Assembly: GCA_045802605.1 (NCBI GenBank)
Contig: JBJMQS010000047.1
Coordinates: 1 to 54,815 of the forward strand
Length of the DNA: 54,815 nucleotides
Origin: JBJMQS01 sp045802605
GTDB taxonomy: Bacteria > Planctomycetota > Planctomycetia > Gemmatales > Gemmataceae
Direction of reading: 5' to 3'
Part shown: in pieces, positions 16,389 through 25,929 of the stretch
How the letters are laid out: every line of letters begins with the position of its first letter
Position numbering within the stretch: the first letter of the stretch is position 1
The notes under the pieces: model-generated
Told to the model about the DNA's origin: nothing
What the model saw: only the letters and a program-made list of their open reading frames with translations
The model's database searches: none
Program-made: the position numbers and the translations under genes

Positions 16389-17879
16389 TTACCTTACTTT
16401 ATCAGATAGCGTGACCGGCATGACGCACTGGGCCGGCTGGCCCAAAGCCCGGTAAAGCCGGAATTGAGCCCGGTTCGAGTCGGCGACGGCCCCGTAATAG
16501 TCGCCATACGCTTGCGCAAGCGATTGGACCGACGCGACGGCCTCTTGAGGCCGAACCACGAGGACGATCAACTCGCCGGCCCGCCGGGTTTGGCCCAGAC
16601 CATCGAGACTGCGGTCGGCCGCTTCCACGGCTTCCCGCAGTCCCGCCTCGGCCAGTTCAACTCGTGTGGCCGCGCTTCGCGCTTGCGCCAGCGCTCGCAC
16701 CACCTCGGATGCCACGCGGTCTTGAGTCCGCAGCAATTCCAAAAGCGCCACCTCATTCTCCGCCCGCCGCTGATTGACCAGGGCGCGATTGCCCGCGCCG
16801 AGATTCTTCAGTTCCCAAACGAGCTGCAAATCGAAGTCGGTGCGGCCACCGAAATCGCGCTGGTCGCCATTGATGCCGCCACCAAAGTACCCGCCCGCAA
16901 AGAAATTGCTCGGGCTGGTGCTGGCCGGGCGAAACACCACGCTCGGCACCAGCGGCCGGATTTTCTCTTGCTTCAAGCGCGTCAGCGTCGCTTGCACCAG
17001 CGCTTGCTCGGCTGCCAACTCCGGCCGGGTGGTGAGCGCGACCGGAATCAGCTCATCAGGAGTGCGATTCGGCTCGAATAGCGTCATCATGAGTTGCGGC
17101 GGCTCGGCCGGCTCGACGACTGCCAACGGGTCGAGCCGCAATAGTCGTGTCAACTCCGCACTCGCCGTCTGCCAGCGTTCCCGGGCCGACTCCAGCGATT
17201 GCTCGCGCCGCGACATCTCGGCCCGGGCCCGATTTGCCTCGGCCGGCGGAATCAAGCCCGGCGCGAGTTTCTCCGCGCGGCGAACCAGTTCCCGCATGCG
17301 ATTAGTGGTCAGCGACGCGCCCGTCAGTTCGCCGCGCGCTTGCTGCACCGAGAAATATGACTCCGCCACCGACAGCAAGCTATCGTTGGCCGCCGTCTGT
17401 TCATTCGCCCGCGCGGCTTGCATTCGCTGACGCGCAACCAGCGGGCCATAAAGTGCATCGGTGAGTTCGAGACTGAGAACAGGCCCCGCGCCCATAAACG
17501 TCGAGCTCCTGCTGGTGGTGAACACCCGCCCGCTCACGTCCTGAATCTGCCCATCGTGGCGGTCGTACTGAACACCGAAATAGAGATTCGGCAGCCAAGA
17601 CGCCTGCGCTCGCTGCACTTCCGCCGCCGCGATTTGCGTCCGCTGCGCGGCAATCTGAATATCCACGGGCCGTGCCCCCGCGAGCTTCAGTGCCGTGGCC
17701 AAATTGATCGGCAGCGAATTGCCGACTTTCGCTTCACTGGCTGAGATTTCGACCGTTGGCAGCGTGGTCACGGGCGGTAGTTTGTCCTGGGCCAGCGCCG
17801 GTGCAGCAATAACCGCCGCGAGGAACCAAATAACTCGGTTCCACGCTCGACCTGACCGGCAACCACGATCCCGTTTCAC
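16389..17879 (-). CDS. TolC-family outer-membrane efflux channel
   Basis: About 496 residues. A signal peptide (RVIWFLAAVIAAPALAQ) is followed by two long helical repeats typical of outer-membrane efflux proteins (LATALKLAGARPVDIQIAAQ, RAQASWLPNLYFGVQY, RAEAEKL-like segments, RPELAAEQALVQ) and a C-terminal VADSNRAQFRLYRALGQP. It forms the exit duct for the RND pump just downstream. GTG 17879 is preferred because GGGGAG lies about 10 nt upstream and the n-region is shorter; ATG 17915 is possible but has no ribosome site. It is the first gene of the efflux operon. Confidence 0.9.
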   Translation of the reverse strand: MKRDRGCRSGRAWNRVIWFLAAVIAAPALAQDKLPPVTTLPTVEISASEAKVGNSLPINLATALKLAGARPVDIQIAAQRTQIAAAEVQRAQASWLPNLYFGVQYDRHDGQIQDVSGRVFTTSRSSTFMGAGPVLSLELTDALYGPLVARQRMQAARANEQTAANDSLLSVAESYFSVQQARGELTGASLTTNRMRELVRRAEKLAPGLIPPAEANRARAEMSRREQSLESARERWQTASAELTRLLRLDPLAVVEPAEPPQLMMTLFEPNRTPDELIPVALTTRPELAAEQALVQATLTRLKQEKIRPLVPSVVFRPASTSPSNFFAGGYFGGGINGDQRDFGGRTDFDLQLVWELKNLGAGNRALVNQRRAENEVALLELLRTQDRVASEVVRALAQARSAATRVELAEAGLREAVEAADRSLDGLGQTRRAGELIVLVVRPQEAVASVQSLAQAYGDYYGAVADSNRAQFRLYRALGQPAQCVMPVTLSDKVR

Positions 17880-18109
17880 GAAAATCCGACTCCCCGGGCC
17901 CACAATCCGCCACATCGAGCTTTATCGACATTGCCTTCAGAACGCCTCGAATGATTTGGGGTGGCGTGCCGGGTTGCGTGAGTACTGGGGATAAACGCCG
18001 GTCGTGAAGACTGGAGCCTTTTTTCGAAATTGCTCCAACTCCTGTCTTGACCCGGAAATACGTGACTCTGTCGCCCCGCGCCGCACAATAGCCGCAGGAG
18101 GAATGGATC

Positions 18110-19414
18110 ATGCGTCGAGTCGCTAGCTTTGTTTTTCTGGTGATCGCGGGAGTCGCGTGCGCCGACGATTGGCCCCAGTGGATGGGTCCGCAGCGCGACG
18201 ATGTCTGGCGCGAGACCGGCATTCTGGAGAAATTCCCCGAAGGTGGGCCGAAGTTCCTGTGGCGCACGCCGATCGCCGGTGGCTACGCCGGGCCGGCCGT
18301 CGCGAATGGCCGAGTGTTTGTCACGGACTTCGTGACCAAGACCGGCAAGCCGGCCGAAGGCGAACGCCTCCCGAGCAAAAATGAAGGTAAGGAACGGGTG
18401 CTCTGCCTCGACAAGTCGACCGGCAAAGAGAATTGGAAGCACGAATACGATTGCACCTACGCCGTGTCATACCCGTGCGGCCCGCGCTGCACGCCTACCG
18501 TGGACGGTGACCGCGTTTACACACTCGGCACTGAAGGCAATCTCATTTGTCTCAACGTCGCCGATGGCAAAGTCGTGTGGTCGAAGGAGCTCAAGAAGGA
18601 CTACAAGACCAAGACCCCGATATGGGGCTTCACCGGGCACCCGCTGGTCGATGGCGACAAGCTTTTCTGCCTCGTCGGGGGCGATGGCAGCGTCGTCGTC
18701 TGCTTCGACAAGATGACGGGGCAGGAAAAATGGAAGGCCCTCTCGGCCCAACAGCCCGGCTACAGTCCGCCGACGATGGTCAACACCCCCGCGGGCCGGC
18801 AACTAGTGCTCTGGCACGCCGAGTCGGTCAACGGCTTGGATCCGGAAACGGGCAAAGTGTTTTGGACTGTCGATTTGAAGCCCAATTACGGCATGTCGAT
18901 TATGGGTCCGCAGCAAGCCGGCGACTATCTCTTCGTGGGAGGCTACAACGCCGCCGTCGTGCTGAAGTTGGCCGCAGATAAGCCGGCCGTGAGCGAGGTC
19001 TATCGCGGCAAAAAGGACACTTCAGTTTACCCGATCAATATGACACCCCTCATCGATGGCGACTACATCTACGGCGTCGATCAGCCGGGCCAGTTGCGTT
19101 GCGTCGAGCTCAAGACCGGCAAGCGGCTCTGGGAAACGACCGTGCCAACGACGGGTGCAAAGCCAGCCGGCTCGGGCACCGCGTTCCTAGTGAAAAACGG
19201 CGACCGGTATTTCATCTTCTCGGAATCCGGCGACCTGATCATCGCGAAACTCAGCCCGAAAGGCTATGACGAGGTTAGCCGCTGGAAGATGCTCGATCAG
19301 ACGGGCTCCGCGTTCGGACGGGCCGTCGTCTGGAGCCACCCGGCCTTCGCCAATAAGTGCGTCTTCGCGCGGAATGATAAAGAGATCGTCTGCGTGAGCT
19401 TGGCAGCTCAGTAA
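18110..19414 (+). CDS. Secreted PQQ-like beta-propeller protein
   Basis: 434 residues. A signal peptide (MRRVASFVFLVIAGVACA) is followed by DDWPQWMGPQRD, the usual start of planctomycete PQQ-like propellers. Repeated blades show the pattern of WxT/DxxTGKxxW: DKSTGKENWKHEY, VADGKVVWSKELK, DKMTGQEKWKAL, DPETGKVFWTVDL, ELKTGKRLWETTV. This is the BamB/quinoprotein-like fold; whether a cofactor binds cannot be told, and no catalytic dehydrogenase residues were identified. AGGAGG lies 8 nt before ATG 18110. It is convergent with the esterase; hairpin copy D fills the gap. Confidence 0.9.
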   Translation: MRRVASFVFLVIAGVACADDWPQWMGPQRDDVWRETGILEKFPEGGPKFLWRTPIAGGYAGPAVANGRVFVTDFVTKTGKPAEGERLPSKNEGKERVLCLDKSTGKENWKHEYDCTYAVSYPCGPRCTPTVDGDRVYTLGTEGNLICLNVADGKVVWSKELKKDYKTKTPIWGFTGHPLVDGDKLFCLVGGDGSVVVCFDKMTGQEKWKALSAQQPGYSPPTMVNTPAGRQLVLWHAESVNGLDPETGKVFWTVDLKPNYGMSIMGPQQAGDYLFVGGYNAAVVLKLAADKPAVSEVYRGKKDTSVYPINMTPLIDGDYIYGVDQPGQLRCVELKTGKRLWETTVPTTGAKPAGSGTAFLVKNGDRYFIFSESGDLIIAKLSPKGYDEVSRWKMLDQTGSAFGRAVVWSHPAFANKCVFARNDKEIVCVSLAAQ

Positions 19415-19419
19415 GAGAA

Positions 19420-19499
19420 GACTAACCACAGAGGCACAGAGACACAGAGAAAACACACAGAATTGTTTTCTCTGTGTCTCTGTGCCTCTGTGGTTAGTC
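19420..19499. repeat. CRCAGAGA-family hairpin, copy D
   Basis: Perfect 36-bp arms at 19420-19455 and 19464-19499 with an 8-nt loop, beginning GACTAACCACAGAGGCACAG. It lies between convergent genes. Its second arm supplies the last codon and TAA stop of the minus-strand esterase (19494-19499). Confidence 0.97.
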
Positions 19500-20231
19500 T
19501 TTCTTCGATTGATTCAAAAGCCAACGGTAGAGTTCATCGTTGGCGTAGGCCTTGTCCCAACTATTGTGATCAACGCCCGGAAACTCGTCGTATTTTGGCT
19601 TTCCCCCCGCCGCTCGAATCGCTTCGATCATCACTCGCGACGTTCGGGCTGGTACCTGCCGGTCGGCCGCGCCGTGGAAACACCAAATGGGAATGTCCTT
19701 CAACGGCGGTGCCCACGCGGAGTCGCCTCCGCCGCAAATGGGCGCAATCGCGGCCCATCGCTTCGGCTCGGTCGCCGCCCAAGCCCAGACGCCATATCCG
19801 CCCATCGAGACGCCGGTGAGGTATTGCCGTTGCGGGTCGGTTGAGAATTCCTTGGTCACCGCGTCGAAGATGGCGACCGCTCGCTTGCCATCGTCGCGAT
19901 AGGGATACCACGTGTAGATCGGGATGAGCGCGTTCGATTGCGCCTGTGGAAAGACGACGAGAAATGGAAAGTCCTTTTCACGCCGGCAAATGGCTGGGCC
20001 AAGGCCGGCTTCCGTCGGCCTCTTGCCATCGCTGCCCGTCTCGCCAACGCCGTGCAAGAACAAAATGACGGGAGGGTGCGTTCCCGATTTGTAACTGTGC
20101 GGAACGAAGATGGAATACTTGTACTCGCCGCTGGCATCTTCCCAGGTTCGCTCAATGAACCCGGTCGGCTCCGCGGCGCGCCCGTGCGCCGCGAAAAGAA
20201 CAACACATGCCAAGAGCGAAACGTGCTGCAT
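19494..20231 (-). CDS. Secreted alpha/beta-hydrolase (esterase/peptidase-like)
   Basis: 245 residues. A signal peptide (residues 1-20, VSLLACVVLFAAHGRAA) is followed by an alpha/beta-hydrolase. The oxyanion loop is FLHGVGETG; the nucleophile is Ser142 in GVSMGG; the acid is Asp190 in FHGAADRQVP; the base is His222 in PGVDHNSW. It is related to PHB-depolymerase-like esterases and secreted prolyl-oligopeptidase-like hydrolases. The substrate is unknown, probably an ester of extracellular polymers. The stop lies in hairpin copy D, so the original C-terminus may have been altered by the repeat. Confidence 0.88.
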   Translation of the reverse strand: MQHVSLLACVVLFAAHGRAAEPTGFIERTWEDASGEYKYSIFVPHSYKSGTHPPVILFLHGVGETGSDGKRPTEAGLGPAICRREKDFPFLVVFPQAQSNALIPIYTWYPYRDDGKRAVAIFDAVTKEFSTDPQRQYLTGVSMGGYGVWAWAATEPKRWAAIAPICGGGDSAWAPPLKDIPIWCFHGAADRQVPARTSRVMIEAIRAAGGKPKYDEFPGVDHNSWDKAYANDELYRWLLNQSKKD

Positions 20232-20328
20232 GGAGGTTTCCTAACGAGCCGGCAGCATGAGCGACGGTGTTGGAATACCAGCATCCTATGATACTCTCAG
20301 CTATACCTTTTCGTTTCGGAGATGCACT

Positions 20329-22158
20329 GTGCCCTTGGTCGTGCAGAAATTCGGCGGATCCAGCGTTGCGACGGCCCAGCGAATTATGGCGGCCGCCCGC
20401 CGCGCGATTCGTGCCCGCGAGGCCGGCAATCAGGTGATCGTCGTCGTCTCGGCCCGCGGCGACACGACTGATGAACTGATCTCACTCGCTCAGGAAATCT
20501 CCGAACACCCGCCGGCCCGCGAAATGGACATGCTGCTGGCCACCGGCGAGCAAATCTCAATCGCCCTCATGGCCATGGCTGTGCAGTCGCTCGGCGTACC
20601 GGCGATTAGCTTCACTGGCGCCCAGATCGGCATAACCACCGATTCCACGCACACCAAAGCCCGCATCAAAGCCATCGACACCCGGCGGCTTCGCCAAGCC
20701 CTCGTCGATGGCCACATTGCCATCGTCGCCGGCTTCCAAGGCGTGGATGAAGAATTCAACATCACTACGCTAGGCCGTGGCGGGTCGGACACCACGGCCG
20801 TCGCACTTGCAGCGGTGCTGAAGCACGAACACAATGTCGAGCCCAAATTGCAACAGCCTGTGAAATGCGAGATTTACACCGACGTCGACGGCGTCTACAC
20901 GACCGACCCTCGTTTGGTGCCCGGGGCGCGCAAGCTCGACGCGATCAGTTATGACGAGATGCTGGAACTGGCTAGCGTGGGCGCGGGTGTGATGCACTCC
21001 CGCTCGATCGAATTCGCGAAAAAGTACGACGTGCCGCTTATGGTCCGCAGTTCATTCACCGACACCGAAGGCACCTGGATCGTGCCCGAGTCGGCGTGGA
21101 TGCGCGAAATCAACGTATGCGGCTGCGCCATGGTTCGCGACGAAGCGGGCGTCTTCATCGAAGGTGTGCCGGATCGGCCGGGTGTTAGCCATAACCTGTT
21201 CGACGCGCTTGCGGCCAAGCACATCGTCGTGGATATGATCGCCCAGAACGTGGCCCAGGGGGGGCGGGCGTCGATCGGCTTCACCGTGGCGCGTTCCGAT
21301 CTGTCTGGCGCCCTGGCGGTGCTACAGCCGCTCGCGGTCACCATGGGTGCCACAGTGTCCTCAGACGAAGAAGTAAGCAAAGTGTCCATCGTTGGCACGG
21401 GCATGCGGTCGCACGGCGGCGTGGCGGGCAAGATGTTTTCCGCCCTCGCCAGCGAACAGATCAACATGAAGATGATCACGACCGGCGACATCAAAGTCTC
21501 AGTACTGGTCGCCAAGTCCGATGGCGCGCGGGCCCTCCGGGCCGTCCACCAGGCGTTTGGCCTCGATCAGCCCAGGACCGGCTCCGGCATGCCGATGCCC
21601 GAGCAAACCGACGAAGTCCAATCGCATCCGGCCGAGCCTGGCGAACGCGAACTAGTCACCGGCGTTCAGCAACTGACGGCGATGGAAGACATCGTGGTCC
21701 GGGATGTGGCTCTCGATGCTCGGCACGCTCGTGTCACGGTGACGAACCTGCCCGACGAACCGGGCGTTTGCGCGCGACTCTTCAGCAGTATTGCCGAACA
21801 AGGCGTGATGGTCGACATGATCGTGCAAAACCTCAACCGGGGCGGCCGGGCTGATATGTCGCTCTCGGTACCAAGGGCTGATCTCGATCGGGCGGTGGAA
21901 CTGACGCACCGAGCCGTGATGGGCATCGACCCCAAGACCGCCGTCACCGGCGACGCCTATTTGGCCGTGTTGCACGTGCTCGGCGTGGGCATGCGCACGC
22001 ACACCGGTGTCGCCCGCAAGATGTTCGGCGCTCTGGCCGAGCATGGTGTGAACATCTCGATGATCAACACCAGCGAGATCTGCGTCAGTGTGGCAATTGA
22101 CCGAACGCAAGCCGACGAAGCGCTAGGACAGTTGCGAACAGCATTTGGGGTAGAGTAA
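20329..22158 (+). CDS. lysC: Aspartate kinase with four ACT domains
   Basis: Phosphorylates aspartate, the first step to lysine, threonine and methionine. 609 residues. The kinase domain (about 1-265) has KFGGSSVA at residue 7, FTGAQIGITTD and TTLGRGGSDTTAVALAA. It is followed by two pairs of ACT domains (about 280-440 and 475-609), seen as repeats of VPDRPGVSHNLFDALA/NLPDEPGVCARLFSSIA and GTGMRSHGGVAGKMFSAL/GVGMRTHTGVARKMFGAL. Normal bacterial enzymes have two ACT domains. The start is GTG 20329 with GGAG 7 nt upstream; the ATG at 20257 would add unrelated residues. It is probably feedback-regulated by lysine or threonine. Confidence 0.95.
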   Translation: MPLVVQKFGGSSVATAQRIMAAARRAIRAREAGNQVIVVVSARGDTTDELISLAQEISEHPPAREMDMLLATGEQISIALMAMAVQSLGVPAISFTGAQIGITTDSTHTKARIKAIDTRRLRQALVDGHIAIVAGFQGVDEEFNITTLGRGGSDTTAVALAAVLKHEHNVEPKLQQPVKCEIYTDVDGVYTTDPRLVPGARKLDAISYDEMLELASVGAGVMHSRSIEFAKKYDVPLMVRSSFTDTEGTWIVPESAWMREINVCGCAMVRDEAGVFIEGVPDRPGVSHNLFDALAAKHIVVDMIAQNVAQGGRASIGFTVARSDLSGALAVLQPLAVTMGATVSSDEEVSKVSIVGTGMRSHGGVAGKMFSALASEQINMKMITTGDIKVSVLVAKSDGARALRAVHQAFGLDQPRTGSGMPMPEQTDEVQSHPAEPGERELVTGVQQLTAMEDIVVRDVALDARHARVTVTNLPDEPGVCARLFSSIAEQGVMVDMIVQNLNRGGRADMSLSVPRADLDRAVELTHRAVMGIDPKTAVTGDAYLAVLHVLGVGMRTHTGVARKMFGALAEHGVNISMINTSEICVSVAIDRTQADEALGQLRTAFGVE

Positions 22159-22164
22159 AAACAT

Positions 22165-22250
22165 TTGAACCGCAGAGTACGCAGAGAGCACTGAGAAAAC
22201 CAATATGGCATTTGGTTTTCTCAGTGCTCTCTGCGTTCTCCGCGGTTCAA
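22165..22250. repeat. CRCAGAGA-family hairpin, copy E
   Basis: 38-nt arms at 22165-22202 and 22213-22250 with 2 mismatches and a 10-nt loop, beginning TTGAACCGCAGAG. It fills the 96-bp gap between the convergent lysC and nrdJ stops, so it may act as a bidirectional transcript end. Confidence 0.95.
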
Positions 22251-22254
22251 TCTC

Positions 22255-25200
22255 TTAACTGCAGCCCGAGGTGGCCCCGCAGGCGTCGCACTTGGCGCAC
22301 GCCCCGGAGCGAACCAGCGTCAACTGGCCGCACTCGGGACAGGGATCGCCCTCGTAGCCTTTCAGCCGGGCGACGCGGACGAGTTCCTGGGCCGCGGTCG
22401 TGACCTTGCTGGAGCTGCCGTTGCCGTGGCCGTTCCCATGACCATTGCCGTGTCCGTTGCCCGGCAGCGGATTCAAATGCGTAGACCGTGGGGTGGCGAA
22501 TGCGTCGGTCTTCGATGGTCGCTTGGCTTCGACCACGCGCTCGGACACGATTTCCTCAGACTCGAAGGGCGGCGTGTCGTCGTTCTGGCCTTCTTCGTGC
22601 ATGGCGTCCGCCCGCAGATCTTCAGGCTCCACGTGCGCCAAGTCATAACGGCCCAGATAGGTCACGGCCAGCTCTCGGAAAATGTAGTCAATGATCGAGG
22701 TCGCCATCTTGATATGCGGATTGCCGCCGACGACGCCATTGGGTTCGAAACGAGTAAACACGAACGCATCAACAAACTCGTCCAGAGGCACGCCATGCTG
22801 CATGCCAATGGATACCGCGATGGCAAAGCAGTTCATCAGGCTGCGGAACGCGGCCCCGTCCTTATGCATGTCGATAAAGATCTCACCGAGCGAGCCGTCT
22901 TGGTACTCGCCCGTACGCAGATACACCTTGTGGTTACCGATCTTCGCCTTCTGTGTGTAGCCCGCGCGGCGATCGGGCAGCCGGCGGCGCTTGGCGATGT
23001 AGCGGTGCACGATCCGCTCGGCGATTTGCTGTGGTTCCGGCCGAATTGGCAATTCATCCACTGAGTCGTCAGCATCCGTCACTGTGTTGAGCGGCTGACT
23101 GAGCTTCGAGCCATCACGATAGAGCGCGTTCGCCTTGAGCATGAGCCGCCAGCTCAGGTCGTATGCCTTCTTGACGTCTTCGATCTGCGCTTCGTAAGGC
23201 ATGTTGATCGTCTTGGAGATGGCGCCCGAGATGAACGGCTGAGCGGCCGCCATCATGCGAATGTGCGCCTCCACCGACAGATACCGCTTGCCGAACTTGC
23301 CGCACTTGTTCGCGCAGTCGAAGATCGGGTAATGCTCCGCTTTCAGGTGCGGTGCGCCTTCGATCGTCATGGTGCCACAGACGTAGCGGCTGGCCTCTTC
23401 GATTTGGCTTCTGCTGAAACCCAGGTCCGCGAGCAAATCGAAGTTCACGGAATCGAGCCGGGCCTGTGGAATCTTCAGCTTGTCGCGGATGAAGTCGTCG
23501 CCAAGCGTCCAGCGATTGAAGATGAACGCCAAGTCGAAGGCGCCCGGCAACTGCGTTTCAATGCGAGCGAGCATTTCATCCGTGAAGCCTTTCGATTTCA
23601 ACACGGATGGCGTGATGTGCGGACACCCAGTCAGGCTACCCGCCCCACGGGAGTATTTCACGATCTCGTTGATCTGTTCCGCCGAATAGCCAAGCTTGGC
23701 GAGCGCCGGCGGGACGGACGAGTTAATGATCTTGAAGTAGCCGCCGCCCGCGAGCTTCTTGAACTTCACGAGCGCGAAATCCGGCTCAATGCCGGTGGTG
23801 TCACAGTCCATGACCAAAGCAATGGTGCCGGTCGGGGCGATCACCGTCGATTGCGCATTACGGTAGCCGTGCCGCTGGCCGAGCTCGAGCATGCGATCGC
23901 TTTCCGAGCGAGCCGCGGCGAGCATATCCGGCGGGCAATGCGCCGGATCGATACCGGTCGGCGCGATGGTGAGGCCTTCGTATTCATGGGCCGGCGCGTT
24001 GTAAGCCGCCCGGCGATGGTTGCGAACGACGCGCAGCATCGCTTCTCGATTGGCTTCATAGCGCGGGAATGCGCCGAGCTCTCCGGCAATCTCCGCACTC
24101 GCCGCGTAGGAGCCGGCGTGCATGATCGCGGTTAGTGCGGCTGCTTGGGCGCGACCCTGGTGCGAGTCGTAGGGAATGCCCTGCACCATCAATAGCGCAC
24201 CGAGGTTGGCATAGCCCAAGCCCAGCGTGCGATAGTCGTAGGACTTCCGCGCCACCGGTACGCTGGGGAATTGGGCCATGTAGACGCTGACCTCAAGAAT
24301 CAGCGTCCAGATGCGGCACGCATGCTTGTAGGCATCGATGTCAAATTTTGCGGCCGCCTTGTCATAAAACTCGAGCAAGTTGATCGACGCCAGATTGCAA
24401 GCCGTGTCATCGAGGAACATGTATTCCGAGCACGGGTTACTCGCACTGATCCGGCCGTCACCGGGGCAGGTGTGCCATTCGTTGATGGTGGTGTCGAACT
24501 GCAAACCCGGATCGGCACAGGCCCAGGCCGCGTATGCGATTTGGTCCCACAGTTGTCGGGCCGAAAGCAGCTTCTTCGGCTTCGGAGCTCTGTTCTCACT
24601 GGCGGCCTTTTTCTTTTCCGTGCGCCAGTAGAGCGGCCATGTCTGATCGTCGGCGACGGCCTTCATGAAGGCGTTGTCGATGCGCACGGAGTTATTCGAG
24701 TTCTGCCCGGCGACGGTGTAGTACGCGGCCGAATCCCAGTCGGTTGTGTATTCCTCAATCTTCAACTCGGTAAAGCCCTGCTTGGCCAGTTGAAGCACGC
24801 GTTCGATGTAATTCGCCGGCACCAGTGCCGCCCGGGCTTCGCTCATGGCTTTGCGGAGCAACGGATTCTTCGTGCGATCGAGCCGGTCGTCGGCTCGCAC
24901 ATCCGAATGATGGCATGCCTTCATCACGGCGTTGAGATGGCGGTTGAGCTGCTTCGAGCCCGTCACGAGGGCGGCCACTTTCTGTTCTTCGATGACCTTC
25001 CAGTTGATGAACTCTTCGATGTCCGGATGATCCAGATCCAGCACAACCATCTTGGCGGCCCGGCGGGTGGTGCCGCCGGACTTGATCGCGCCGGCGGCGC
25101 GATCGCCGATGCGCAAGAAGCTCATCAGGCCGCTGGATTTGCCCCCGCCAGAGAGCGGTTCACCCACACCTCGGAGCGAGGAGAAATTCGAGCCAGTGCC

Positions 25201-25863
25201 GGAGCCGTACTTAAAGATGCGGGCCTCGCGGACCCAGAGGTCCATGATGCCGCCTTCGTTGACGAGGTCGTCTGTGACCGACTGAATGAAGCAGGCGTGC
25301 GGCGCGGGATGCTCATAAGCCGATGTCGAGCGCATCACTTGACCGGTGGCCGGATCGACGCGGTAGTGGCCTTGGGCCGGCCCTTCGATGCCATAAGCCC
25401 AATGCAGCCCCGTGTTGAACCATTGCGGCGAGTTCGGCGCGGCCATCTGCGACGCCAGCATGAAGCACGTCTCATCGAAGAAAGCTTGCGCATCGCCCTC
25501 GGATGAGAAGTAGCCGCCTTTCCAACCCCAATAGGTCCAGCAACCCGCCAACCGGCGAAAGACCTGGCGCGCGTCGGTCTCGTGACCGAACGTTGTGCTG
25601 TGCGCGGGCCGCGTGCGTTGGAGCCAGCCGGGCATTCCATCTTCGGAAACGCGCTCAGATTGCTCCGGCACGCCCGCGCGGCGAAAGTATTTCTGCGCGA
25701 GGATATCGACGGCGACCTGCGACCAACCCTCAGGGGCTTGCAGGTCATTCATTTCAAAGACGACTGATCCGTCTGGATTGACGATCCGCGAAGTTCGGGG
25801 AGCGAACTTGATCGCGGCGAAGGGATCCTGGCCAGCTTTCGTGAAACAGCGGGAGATGATCAT
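22255..25863 (-). CDS. nrdJ: Vitamin B12-dependent ribonucleotide reductase (class II)
   Basis: 1202 residues. Makes deoxyribonucleotides with adenosylcobalamin. The catalytic loop SNPCSEYMFLDDTACNLASI contains the finger-loop Cys and Glu. GSGTGSNFSSLRG, GGTTRRAAKMVVLDLDHPD and APTGTIALVMDCDTTGIEP are characteristic of the long NrdJ type. The C-terminal tail has a low-complexity Gly-His-Asn linker (22417-22463) and a cysteine-rich end, CPECGQ...CAKCDACGATSGCS, which in this family reduces the active-site disulfide. The start is ATG 25863, with AAAGGA about 15 nt upstream. It is convergent with lysC. Confidence 0.96.
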   Translation of the reverse strand: MIISRCFTKAGQDPFAAIKFAPRTSRIVNPDGSVVFEMNDLQAPEGWSQVAVDILAQKYFRRAGVPEQSERVSEDGMPGWLQRTRPAHSTTFGHETDARQVFRRLAGCWTYWGWKGGYFSSEGDAQAFFDETCFMLASQMAAPNSPQWFNTGLHWAYGIEGPAQGHYRVDPATGQVMRSTSAYEHPAPHACFIQSVTDDLVNEGGIMDLWVREARIFKYGSGTGSNFSSLRGVGEPLSGGGKSSGLMSFLRIGDRAAGAIKSGGTTRRAAKMVVLDLDHPDIEEFINWKVIEEQKVAALVTGSKQLNRHLNAVMKACHHSDVRADDRLDRTKNPLLRKAMSEARAALVPANYIERVLQLAKQGFTELKIEEYTTDWDSAAYYTVAGQNSNNSVRIDNAFMKAVADDQTWPLYWRTEKKKAASENRAPKPKKLLSARQLWDQIAYAAWACADPGLQFDTTINEWHTCPGDGRISASNPCSEYMFLDDTACNLASINLLEFYDKAAAKFDIDAYKHACRIWTLILEVSVYMAQFPSVPVARKSYDYRTLGLGYANLGALLMVQGIPYDSHQGRAQAAALTAIMHAGSYAASAEIAGELGAFPRYEANREAMLRVVRNHRRAAYNAPAHEYEGLTIAPTGIDPAHCPPDMLAAARSESDRMLELGQRHGYRNAQSTVIAPTGTIALVMDCDTTGIEPDFALVKFKKLAGGGYFKIINSSVPPALAKLGYSAEQINEIVKYSRGAGSLTGCPHITPSVLKSKGFTDEMLARIETQLPGAFDLAFIFNRWTLGDDFIRDKLKIPQARLDSVNFDLLADLGFSRSQIEEASRYVCGTMTIEGAPHLKAEHYPIFDCANKCGKFGKRYLSVEAHIRMMAAAQPFISGAISKTINMPYEAQIEDVKKAYDLSWRLMLKANALYRDGSKLSQPLNTVTDADDSVDELPIRPEPQQIAERIVHRYIAKRRRLPDRRAGYTQKAKIGNHKVYLRTGEYQDGSLGEIFIDMHKDGAAFRSLMNCFAIAVSIGMQHGVPLDEFVDAFVFTRFEPNGVVGGNPHIKMATSIIDYIFRELAVTYLGRYDLAHVEPEDLRADAMHEEGQNDDTPPFESEEIVSERVVEAKRPSKTDAFATPRSTHLNPLPGNGHGNGHGNGHGNGSSSKVTTAAQELVRVARLKGYEGDPCPECGQLTLVRSGACAKCDACGATSGCS

Positions 25864-25929
25864 AGTGACCGCACTAGTCCTTTGTGGGGTTCGCGCGACG
25901 ATTCCTAACGCGGCGCGAAGGTCGGCATT

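Noticed and set aside
23263..25506. Long plus-strand open frames opposite nrdJ
   Set aside because: They mirror the conserved reductase gene and show no domain.
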